Shown here piece after piece: positions 23,305 through 30,477 of a stretch of DNA of 64,000 nt (its first letter is position 1; every line of letters begins with the position of its first letter). The stretch covers positions 1 to 64,000 of the forward strand of contig CAYOKT010000001.1 in assembly GCA_964404605.1 (NCBI GenBank), given 5' to 3'. Position numbers and translations under genes: made by a program. The notes beneath the pieces were generated by a model. That model was not told the DNA's origin and did no database searches. It saw only the letters and a program-made list of their open reading frames with translations. The DNA is from CAYOKT01 sp964404605 (GTDB taxonomy: Bacteria; Electryoneota; Electryoneia; Electryoneales; Electryoneaceae).

Positions 23305-24264
23305 ATGCCGGTTGAGATTGCCAAGGAACTCGGTCGCGCGAAGCTTCTCCGCGAGGGGATCCGCTTCGAAGGGGACAGCGAGCTGAAAAAGCACGTTGTC
23401 CGCGCCCGGGTGCTCCATATCGGCACCGGCGAGGAGAAACCGGGTGGCGGGAAGGGATTCGGCCGCCAGGAGGAGCGGGACCCGCGCAAGCCTGTGCGGG
23501 CGAAGATCGTCGATGCGGAGAGTGTCAACGCCGTTCCCGCCGAGGCGTTTCTTCCGGTCACCGGCGAACCGCCGAAAGGGGTTGTCCAGGGCCGCATCGC
23601 GCTCAGCGATGAGACGAAGGGGGTCAACCTCTCCTACAACCCCGAATCCTATGGCATCGCGAAGGTGGAGACCCTCGAGGAACGGGAGCAGCGCCACCGG
23701 GAGGAGCTGGAGGCCTTGACCCGCGAGGTGGAGCGGCGGGAGAAGGAGGCGTACGAACGCGGCCGGCGTGAAGGGCTGAAGGAGGGCCGCGAGAAGGGCC
23801 GCGGAGAGGTGGCCGGCGAGCTGGAGAAGATAAAGAGCCTGCTGGCGGCCGCCCGTGATGAAACCCGTGAATACTTCGCCCGGGTCGAGGAGCGCCTGGT
23901 CGATTTCGCGATGGCGATCGCCCGGCGTGTCGTCGGCGAGACGGCGGAGAGTCATCGCGAGGTCGCGGTGAAGCTGGCGGCGGAGGCGATCCGCGAGGCG
24001 ACGGACCGGTCGAAGCTCCTGCTGATCGTGAATCCGCAGGATTATGAGACTCTGAAGAAGGCGAAAGCGGACCTCAGGACCCTGTCCGAGGGGATCAAGG
24101 AGATCGAAGTCGAAACCAGTCCGCGGGTGAAACCCGGCGGGTTGATTCTCGAATCCCTGGGCGGTTCGATCGACGCGCAGATCGAGACGATGCTCGACGA
24201 GGTTTACAAGGCGCTGAAGCCCGGCTACGAGGGGGCGAACGGCAACGGTGAGGCGTCCCCGTGA
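23305..24264 (+). CDS. fliH: Flagellar assembly protein FliH
   Basis: 319 aa regulator of the export ATPase FliI. Typical layout: variable N-terminal half, a coiled coil with GxxxG-like character (YERGRREGLKEGREKGRGEVAGELEKI, about residues 150-177), and a C-terminal ATPase-stalk-like domain with VDFAMAIARRVVGE, RVKPGGLILESLGGSIDAQIETMLDEV. The RVKPGG..LES..G.IDA ending is characteristic. N-terminal ~120 residues are longer than usual. The stop overlaps the fliI GTG by four bases. Confidence 0.93.
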   Translation: MPVEIAKELGRAKLLREGIRFEGDSELKKHVVRARVLHIGTGEEKPGGGKGFGRQEERDPRKPVRAKIVDAESVNAVPAEAFLPVTGEPPKGVVQGRIALSDETKGVNLSYNPESYGIAKVETLEEREQRHREELEALTREVERREKEAYERGRREGLKEGREKGRGEVAGELEKIKSLLAAARDETREYFARVEERLVDFAMAIARRVVGETAESHREVAVKLAAEAIREATDRSKLLLIVNPQDYETLKKAKADLRTLSEGIKEIEVETSPRVKPGGLILESLGGSIDAQIETMLDEVYKALKPGYEGANGNGEASP

Positions 24265-25598
24265 ACGCCGTGCTGAAAGCCCCGGCGGCGGAGGAGACCT
24301 TCCTCCGCCACGAGCAGAGGCTCGAGCGCTCGCAGCCGATGGTTCCGCGCGGCAAGGTGACCCGGGTGATCGGCCTGGTCATCGAGTCGAACGGCCCGGA
24401 CACCGCCATCGGCGAGGCGTGCGAGGTGCTCGACCGTTCGGGCCGACGCTGCGCCTTCGCCGAGGTCGTGGGCTTCCGGGATCATCATGTACTGTTGATG
24501 CCCTTCGGAGGGATCGAGGGGATTCATCCCGGCAGCGTGGTGCGCAGCCTTCGCAGGCCGTTCCTCGTCGGCGTGGGGAGTTCGCTTCTCGGCCGGGTTC
24601 TCGACGGTCTCGGGTCGGCGATGGATGACAAGGGGCCGCTGGAGGTCGAATCCTTCGTTCCGATTACCGGGAAACCGCCGCACCCGTTGAAGCGCCGGCG
24701 GATCACCGAGCCCCTGGAGCTGGGCATCCGCTCGATCGACGGATTCCTGACCTGCGGCAAGGGGCAGCGGTTCGGCGTGTTCGCCGGGTCCGGCGTGGGG
24801 AAGAGCATCCTGATGGGCATGGTCGCGCGGAACACGGCGGCCGACATCAATGTCATCGCCCTCGTCGGTGAACGAGGCCGCGAGGTGCGTGATTTCATCG
24901 AGAAGGACCTCGGCGCCGAGGGGTTGAAGCGCAGCGTCGTCGTCGTCGTCACCTCCGACCAACCCGCGTTGATCAGGATCAAGGGGGCGATGCTCGCGAC
25001 GGCGATCGCGGAGTTCTTCCGCAACCGCGGCGCGGATGTGCTGCTGATGATGGATTCGGTGACCCGCCTGGCGTTCGCCCAGCGGGAGATCGGTCTCGCC
25101 ATCGGCGAGCCGCCCACCACCCGGGGGTACACTCCCAGCGTCTTCGCGCTGCTGCCCAAGCTGCTGGAGCGGGCGGGCCGAAGCGACAGCGGGTCGATCA
25201 CGGCTCTCTACACGGTGCTCGTCGAGGGGGATGATATGAACGAGCCCGTGGCGGATGCGGTACGTTCCATCCTCGACGGGCACATCGTCCTCTCGCGCAA
25301 ACTCGCCGCCGAGGGGCATTACCCCGCGGTGGATGTGCTCGAGAGTGTCAGCCGGGTGATGATCGATGTCGTTCCCCCGGAGCACCTTAAGGCGGCGCGG
25401 AAGGTCCTCAGCGACATCGCGGTGTACCGGGAGAACGAAGACCTGATTAACATCGGGGCGTACAAGGCGGGCACCAACCCGAGGATCGACCGGGCGATCG
25501 CCAAGCGCCCGGAGATCAACAAGCTGCTGGTCCAGGACATCGGTGAACCCAGCGTAATGACCGAGGTCTGGAAGGCCATGCAGGAACTGGCCCAGTGA
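24261..25598 (+). CDS. fliI: Flagellum-specific export ATPase FliI
   Basis: 445 aa hexameric ATPase that energises flagellar export. GTG start coupled to fliH. Walker A box GVFAGSGVGKSILMGM, Walker B-type ADVLLMMDSVTRLAFAQREIGLAIGEPP, then TTRGYTPSVFALLPKLLERAGRSDSGSITALYTVLVEGDDMNEPVADAVRSILDGHIVLSR spread as in the F1-ATPase beta-like fold. It resembles F1 and T3SS ATPases, but location in the flagellar operon settles the assignment. Complete, standard length. Confidence 0.97.
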   Translation: MNAVLKAPAAEETFLRHEQRLERSQPMVPRGKVTRVIGLVIESNGPDTAIGEACEVLDRSGRRCAFAEVVGFRDHHVLLMPFGGIEGIHPGSVVRSLRRPFLVGVGSSLLGRVLDGLGSAMDDKGPLEVESFVPITGKPPHPLKRRRITEPLELGIRSIDGFLTCGKGQRFGVFAGSGVGKSILMGMVARNTAADINVIALVGERGREVRDFIEKDLGAEGLKRSVVVVVTSDQPALIRIKGAMLATAIAEFFRNRGADVLLMMDSVTRLAFAQREIGLAIGEPPTTRGYTPSVFALLPKLLERAGRSDSGSITALYTVLVEGDDMNEPVADAVRSILDGHIVLSRKLAAEGHYPAVDVLESVSRVMIDVVPPEHLKAARKVLSDIAVYRENEDLINIGAYKAGTNPRIDRAIAKRPEINKLLVQDIGEPSVMTEVWKAMQELAQ

Positions 25599-25611
25599 GG
25601 AGCGCGGCGGT

Positions 25612-26094
25612 ATGAAACCGTTCCGCTTTCGTCTGCAACGCGTGATGGACGCCAAGGAGAGCGAGAAGCGCTTGCGCGAGCGGGATCTCGGCCAGGCGGT
25701 ACAGGCGATGCGCGAGGAGGAGAAAAAGCTCGCGGCGCTGCTCGTGGAGATGGATGAGCACCTGCGGCGGCAGCGGGAGTTGATTCGGGGTACCATCCAG
25801 GCCGGGGATCTCGTCCTCGCCAACCGCTGGCAACGGAAATTGAGCGCGCGCATCCTGCGTCAGCGGCAGCAGGTCAGGGATCGGGGGAAAGAAGTCGAAG
25901 AGGCCCGGCTGCGGCTGATTGAAGCGAGCCGGGAAGAGAAGGTGCTGGAAAAGTTGAAGGCGCGGCGGTTGGAGGAGCATCGCCAGCAGGTGCTTCACGA
26001 GATGCAGGGCATCCTCGATGATGCGGGTGCCCGCCGGTGGGTGAAAACCGGCAGATCCAACCGTATCGTGGAAGGCGAGATTCATCCGGAATAA
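25612..26094 (+). CDS. fliJ: Flagellar export chaperone FliJ
   Basis: 160 aa, almost entirely coiled coil, starting FRFRLQRVMDAKESEKRLRERDL, the usual FliJ N-terminus. FliJ fits into the FliI ring and couples it to FlhA. Rich in Glu, Arg and Leu with heptad spacing through most of its length. Only position and this pattern support the call, but both are strong. The GTG/ATG question does not arise: ATG at 25612 has AGGAGCG upstream. Confidence 0.9.
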   Translation: MKPFRFRLQRVMDAKESEKRLRERDLGQAVQAMREEEKKLAALLVEMDEHLRRQRELIRGTIQAGDLVLANRWQRKLSARILRQRQQVRDRGKEVEEARLRLIEASREEKVLEKLKARRLEEHRQQVLHEMQGILDDAGARRWVKTGRSNRIVEGEIHPE

Positions 26095-26115
26095 CGCAAA
26101 CGACGGGATACGCCC

Positions 26116-26724
26116 ATGGACAAGGAAAAGATGCCTGTAATCGTCGGCATTTTCGTTGTCGGGTACATCATCTTCTTCATCGCCAATTTCATCTTACTGA
26201 AAGCAACGGTGAAATGGCCCGAGCAGCCCCCGGCGGACACCCTGCAGCAGGAGGAGCCGAGCGAGGAGCTGTCGCTGACATGGGATATCTCCGGGAAAAC
26301 CGGCCCTCCGAGAGAACTGGAGAAGGAGTTCCAGCGGAAGCAGCGCGAACAGACTCTCTCCATCGTCGACAGCATCGTCACGAAGGAGACCCAGCCCCTG
26401 AAGCAGCAGGTGGCGGAGACCCGGCGGGAACTCGAAGGGGCTCGGGAAACCGTGGGCGACCTGCAGCAACTGCTCACCGAACTTGCCGCCACGGCCGACA
26501 GCATCGACCAGGTGAAGGCGAAGCGCCTGTCGAAGATGATCGAGGCGATGAAACCCGCGGAAGCGGCCACCATCATGAAGCGTCTCAGCGCCCGCGCAAA
26601 CGCGGAGCTGCTTCTCAAAATGCGGCAAAGGCAGGCGGCGAAGATCCTCGCCGCGTTGCCGCGTGAGCGCGCGGCGGAGGTGGCAAGATACCTCTCGCAG
26701 GCGTATGCAAGGAGCAGCATCTGA
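26116..26724 (+). CDS. MotE-like/MgtE N-terminal domain flagellar protein
   Basis: 202 aa. One N-terminal membrane helix (VGIFVVGYIIFFIANFILL), then a periplasmic coiled coil (about residues 70-140), then a small MgtE-N-like helical domain with KAKRLSKMIEAMKPAEAATIMKRL and RQAAKILAALPRERAAEVARYL. Proteins of this design lie between fliJ and fliK in many flagellar operons; in Sinorhizobium-type systems MotE acts as a chaperone for the periplasmic motility protein MotC. Here MotC is not seen, so the partner is unknown. The stop overlaps the fliK ATG (ATGA). Confidence 0.8.
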   Translation: MDKEKMPVIVGIFVVGYIIFFIANFILLKATVKWPEQPPADTLQQEEPSEELSLTWDISGKTGPPRELEKEFQRKQREQTLSIVDSIVTKETQPLKQQVAETRRELEGARETVGDLQQLLTELAATADSIDQVKAKRLSKMIEAMKPAEAATIMKRLSARANAELLLKMRQRQAAKILAALPRERAAEVARYLSQAYARSSI

Positions 26725-28967
26725 TGAAGACCGGACTGAGCACAATCCTGGCCGGGGGGTTCCTCCGCGCGTCGCATGCGGGGGGGCGGACCGGACGGCG
26801 GGGCGGCTTCAGCCAAATGCTGGCGCGCTTGTCCCGGCACAGGGGAGCACGCCCCCGCGCCCTGGTGCGCGGAGGCCGGGAAGTCACCTTTGAAGGGGTG
26901 CCCTTCGTCAACCTGCAGGGCGAGAAACTGGAAATCTTCGCCGATCCGCGCACCGGACGGGTGCAGGTGCGGCGCAACGGTTCCCGGCCGGGCGGCCGGC
27001 GCGGCGGGATGAGTCAACGTCTCGATCCCCTGTTGCGCCGGGAGCTTCAGCTCAGCGGCAACTCGGGCGTGGACCGGCCCATCCCCAACTTCCGCGCTGT
27101 CGTGGAGCAGCATCTGCGGGCGACGCGCGACCTGCGGCACGGAATCCTCACCGGGACGCTGGAGACGCCCGGCACGAAGAGTTCGCGCCTGTTGAGAAAG
27201 CTGCGCGCAGAGGTCGCCCGGAAGGAACCGCTGGATGTCGCCGCCAATGCGAGGGCGATCCTCGACCAGGTCAATCGATCCAACGGGAAGAACAGGGGCG
27301 CCGGCAAGGGGAAAGGTGCCGCGGTCACTGTCGGGAACGGGAAAGACTCGAACACCGCGAAGCTCAAGGAGAAACTGCCTCATCCGCTGGAAAAGCAGGT
27401 CAAGCCCTTCGTTCCGCCGCGGGTGAAACCGGATGGAGCCGCCGTGCGGGGGAAGGGGAAGCAGGCTTCCGGCGGCGCGGCGGGAACGGGGCAGCCGTCA
27501 CCGAAGACAATCACCCCCATGGGGAAACCCGGAACACCCGGGAAGACGCGGATCACTCGCTTCGCGCAGGAGAAAGGGCTGGCGGTCGAACCGCGGGAGG
27601 TGAACGACGGAAACGGGTCCGAGGCCGCCGGGAGAACCGGGAAGGGGAAGCTGGTCCGGCACATCTCGGTCCGCAGCATGACCGGAAAACTGTCGCCCCC
27701 GGGCGAGGAGGTCCTCCGCAACCGGGTCCTCGCGAGCTTGAAGAAGCAGATCGCCTCGCGGGAGTCGGAGACGGTTGACCGGGCGGAACCATCCGCCGAA
27801 ACCGCGAAGCGGGCAAATGCAAGGAAGGCGAAGCCCCGGGCGGCGGCGGTGCAACCGGGGAAACCGGGTGCAGCGAAACCACGGGCGGCAGCGGCACGGC
27901 CCGGGAAACCGGGTGAAGGGAAAGCCGCCCGCCCGGCGGAACGAAAGACCGAGGGCGAACCGATCAAGTCGGACGGCGCGAAAGCCGCCGATCCCGAGGC
28001 CCGGAGCGAAGCCCCCGTTAGGAAGGCGAAGGCGAAGGTTCAGCCGGATGATCCCCGGCAGTCGGGCAAAGCCGTTGCGAAAAAAGCGGTGGACAAGGGG
28101 TTCTCCACCTCGTCCGCGGTCCCCGCAGCCCCGGTCGTATCGGCCAAGGAGAAGATCGCCGAGATGAAGAGCCGTGGCTGGCGTGTGCACACCCCCGGTC
28201 GTCGAGCGGGCGGCCGCTCCCTGCGGCGGGGGCGTTCCGCCGCCGCGAGTCAGCGTGCCGGGGCATCGCACCCGGCCGTGAGGAAGGAGAACGCTCCCCG
28301 GCGGGTGGACAAGGGGGAGGACCCGCAAACCAACAAGGCGCCCCTCTCGTCCGAGCCGGTGAAGGCGACGGCGAAAGCCCCGGCGTCTGCGGGACCGGGA
28401 AACACCGCGCCCGCCGCCGCGCCGAAAACCGCCACCACGCCGACTCACACCGCTCGTCAAACCGGTTCGACGACTGCTTCCGGGAGCGGGCACACCAATA
28501 CGGCCGGTTCGAAGGGAACCGAGGCGGGACAGGCGATTCAGAACCTGGACGAGGTGCTTCGCCGGGTGGAAGGGCGTGCGCGCATCCTGACTTCGGACGG
28601 GCGCACGACCCTGCAGGTGCGTCTGAAACCCTCATCCCTCGGGATGCTGATGGTGCAAATCCGCGAGAAGGCGGGGAAGTACGAAGTCACCCTGAGGGCT
28701 GAGCACGCCCAGGCCGCCCAGGCGATCGAGTCGCGGCTGCCTCAGCTCCGCGAACAACTCGCTTCCCAGGGAATCGATGTCCAGCGGTTCCACGTGGAGA
28801 CCGGCACCCGGGAAAACCAGCCCCGCGGCGATGAGCAGGGGGAACCAAACACTCACCGGTCCGGAGGGGATGGAACCGGTACCGCCCCGGGGGATGAGGA
28901 GACGCCTGGCGACGGCAGGCGCAGGTTCCTTTTCATCGGGACGAACACCGTCGACTATATCGGGTAA
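26724..28967 (+). CDS. fliK: Flagellar hook-length control protein FliK
   Basis: 747 aa, about twice the length of Salmonella FliK. The N-terminal ~80 residues and the whole middle (80-600) are rich in Lys, Ala, Pro, Gly and Arg with low complexity. The middle includes two near-identical copies of a PGKPG-linked RAAA unit (about residues 372-400). The C-terminal switch domain (about 600-700) is conserved: GRTTLQVRLKPSSLGMLMVQI, YEVTLRAEHAQAAQAIESRL and LREQLASQGIDVQRFHVE. The last residues are FIGTNTVDYIG. FliK measures hook length and triggers the substrate switch with FlhB. A long low-complexity middle would suit a molecular ruler for a longer hook, which is inference. Confidence 0.9.
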   Translation: MKTGLSTILAGGFLRASHAGGRTGRRGGFSQMLARLSRHRGARPRALVRGGREVTFEGVPFVNLQGEKLEIFADPRTGRVQVRRNGSRPGGRRGGMSQRLDPLLRRELQLSGNSGVDRPIPNFRAVVEQHLRATRDLRHGILTGTLETPGTKSSRLLRKLRAEVARKEPLDVAANARAILDQVNRSNGKNRGAGKGKGAAVTVGNGKDSNTAKLKEKLPHPLEKQVKPFVPPRVKPDGAAVRGKGKQASGGAAGTGQPSPKTITPMGKPGTPGKTRITRFAQEKGLAVEPREVNDGNGSEAAGRTGKGKLVRHISVRSMTGKLSPPGEEVLRNRVLASLKKQIASRESETVDRAEPSAETAKRANARKAKPRAAAVQPGKPGAAKPRAAAARPGKPGEGKAARPAERKTEGEPIKSDGAKAADPEARSEAPVRKAKAKVQPDDPRQSGKAVAKKAVDKGFSTSSAVPAAPVVSAKEKIAEMKSRGWRVHTPGRRAGGRSLRRGRSAAASQRAGASHPAVRKENAPRRVDKGEDPQTNKAPLSSEPVKATAKAPASAGPGNTAPAAAPKTATTPTHTARQTGSTTASGSGHTNTAGSKGTEAGQAIQNLDEVLRRVEGRARILTSDGRTTLQVRLKPSSLGMLMVQIREKAGKYEVTLRAEHAQAAQAIESRLPQLREQLASQGIDVQRFHVETGTRENQPRGDEQGEPNTHRSGGDGTGTAPGDEETPGDGRRRFLFIGTNTVDYIG

Positions 28968-29058
28968 CCCTGTCGCCGGGGTGTCCTGCATGGGCAAAGA
29001 TTTCCCCCGGACGGCTTGTAAATACGGGCAAACCTTGTGCTGACACCACAATTCCACG

Positions 29059-29074
29059 TGGCACACACTTTGCC
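29059..29074 (+). promoter_or_regulatory. sigma-54 promoter of the flgD operon
   Basis: TGGCACACACTTTGCC, with GG and GC at the required spacing. All consensus positions match except the last W. Predicted start near 29085, leaving a leader of about 112 nt before flgD. Confidence 0.88.
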
Positions 29075-29111
29075 TGAATGTTCAAGCAGTAGTATAAGAA
29101 TCGTTGTAGAG

Positions 29112-29177
29112 GTGCTCGATCTTGAGCGCTTCGCCGGCAAACGCCGGTAAACCAGCCTTCCCCGGCAGGGGTCGGCT
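29112..29177 (+). promoter_or_regulatory. Structured leader of flgD, possible cis-regulatory RNA
   Basis: Three hairpins follow one another in the predicted leader: GCTC/GAGC (29114-29127), CCGGC-AAAC-GCCGG (29134-29147), and a two-part stem AGCC-tt-CCCC/GGGG-tc-GGCT with a GGCA loop (29154-29177). A strong AGGAGGTGAT ribosome site follows at 29183. Fragments such as GGCAAAC and TAAACC recall pieces of the c-di-GMP-I (GEMM) aptamer, but the full consensus and order are not present, so I do not call it that. Confidence 0.4.
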
Positions 29178-29197
29178 TTGAGAGGAGGTGATGCGAT

Positions 29198-29935
29198 TTG
29201 CCGGAATTCCAGTCGTTGACAGGGCTGGTCGGTAGGCTTCCGACCACGCTCGACAGCGGTCCGCGGGCTCCTGGTGAGATCGGCAAGGATGATTTCCTGA
29301 GGCTCCTGGTGACGCAGTTGAATTACCAGGATCCGATGAACCCCCAGGACGCCCAGGAATTCGCCAGTCAGCTCGCCCAGTTCACCAGCCTCGAACAGCT
29401 CCAGAACCTCAACACCGCGGTGGACCAGGGGACGCAGGTTGACATACTGCTCGCGCAGTCGATCAACAACACACTCGCGTCCACGCTGATCGGCAAGGAG
29501 ATCAAAGCCATCGCGGACACCGTCCAGTTGGCCGGCGGCGAGGCGGGCGACATCGCCTACGAGCTGCTTGACGCGGCGAAGGAGGTGAAGATCACGGTGC
29601 GTGATGCTTCCGGTTCCGTGGTTCGCACGGTGGAGGAGTCGCGAAAGAGCGCCGGGGAACACACTTTCCGCTTCGACGGTAAGGATGGTTCCGGGAGGGA
29701 TCTCCCGGACGGCGTGTACAGTATCGAAGTGGAAGCTACCGACACCCTCGGCAACACTCAGGACGTACAAACTTACCTGATCGCCACCGTGAGCGCAGTG
29801 CGTTTCGGTGCCGCGGGGGCGGTCCTGATCGCCGACGGGCAGACGGTCCAGTTCGGAGACGTGCTGGAGGTGCGTGAACCCGGCGGGGAGAGCGGCGGAA
29901 GCCTGTTCGACCTCATCGGAATCGGTAAACCCTGA
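29198..29935 (+). CDS. flgD: Flagellar hook assembly scaffold FlgD
   Basis: 245 aa hook cap. It begins at TTG 29198, nine bases after a near-perfect AGGAGGTGAT ribosome site; no ATG in frame fits. N-terminal export and conserved region IGKDDFLRLLVTQLNYQDPMNPQDAQEFASQLAQFTSLEQLQNLN. The C-terminal half contains the FlgD Ig-like and tudor-like regions, with FDGKDGSGRDLPDGVYSIEVEATD. Complete. It is the first gene behind the second sigma-54 box. Confidence 0.95.
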   Translation: MPEFQSLTGLVGRLPTTLDSGPRAPGEIGKDDFLRLLVTQLNYQDPMNPQDAQEFASQLAQFTSLEQLQNLNTAVDQGTQVDILLAQSINNTLASTLIGKEIKAIADTVQLAGGEAGDIAYELLDAAKEVKITVRDASGSVVRTVEESRKSAGEHTFRFDGKDGSGRDLPDGVYSIEVEATDTLGNTQDVQTYLIATVSAVRFGAAGAVLIADGQTVQFGDVLEVREPGGESGGSLFDLIGIGKP

Positions 29936-29951
29936 CCTCGAGGAAGCGAAG

Positions 29952-30341
29952 ATGGTATGGAACGCTGAACATATCCAGGCGCAGGTCGGAGCGATTCGCC
30001 CGGCCAAGCCGGCTTCCTCGAAACCGAAACCCGTATCCGAAGGGTTCCGGGAAGCTCTCCACCAGGCTGCAGATGCTGCTCCCGCACCGCGGGTTACCGT
30101 TTCCGCGCATGCCGCGCAGCGCTTGTTGCAGAGGGGCATCACCCTCGACCAGGCGGACCTGGCGAAGATCGACGAAGCCCTGGATCGCGCCTCGGAGAAA
30201 GGCGCAAAAGAGTCTCTCTTCGTGCTTCGGGACCTGGCCCTCGTGGTCAGCGTGCCCAATCGAACCGTGATCACGGCGCTTCACGGTGACAGCGCGAAGG
30301 AGAATGTGTTCACTCAAATTGACAGCGCCGTTTTGTTGTAA
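29952..30341 (+). CDS. TIGR02530-type flagellar operon protein
   Basis: 129 aa. The C-terminal two thirds match the pattern of the small conserved protein found between flgD and flgE in many flagellar operons: VSAHAAQRLLQRGITLDQADLAKIDEALDRASEKGAKESLFVLRDLALVVSVPNRTVITALH, here broken into its recognisable pieces SAHAAQRLLQRGI, KGAKESL and NRTVITAL. Function is not established; location suggests hook assembly. ATG at 29952 has a GAGGAAG site. No signal or membrane segment. Confidence 0.85.
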   Translation: MVWNAEHIQAQVGAIRPAKPASSKPKPVSEGFREALHQAADAAPAPRVTVSAHAAQRLLQRGITLDQADLAKIDEALDRASEKGAKESLFVLRDLALVVSVPNRTVITALHGDSAKENVFTQIDSAVLL

Positions 30342-30362
30342 CACGTACGGGGAAGGGCTGGA

Positions 30363-30456
30363 CCTCTTTCGAGGAGGCCTTTCGGGTCGCGGAACGACCG
30401 ACGCGGCCCGACCGGCGGACGCCGGATCCCCCTTCAGAACCGCGCCGGGAACGGCG
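30363..30456 (+). repeat. Series of four small hairpins in the flgE leader
   Basis: In the 136 bases before flgE, four perfect short stems follow one another: CCTC/GAGG (30363-30374), GGTCG/CGACC (30385-30399), CCGGC/GCCGG (30412-30425) and CGCCG-GGAA-CGGCG (30443-30456). A strong AAGGAGG lies after them at 30462-30468. They may stabilise the transcript or tune hook production. No terminator-like T-run is seen. Confidence 0.45.
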
Positions 30457-30477
30457 TAAAGAAGGAGGAACACGCAC

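Noticed and set aside
29112..29177. c-di-GMP-I (GEMM) riboswitch upstream of flgD
   Set aside because: Only short pieces match. The first half of the aptamer and the GGTAGCCGGG-like strand are not found in order, so the formal call is not supported; kept only as an unnamed structured leader.
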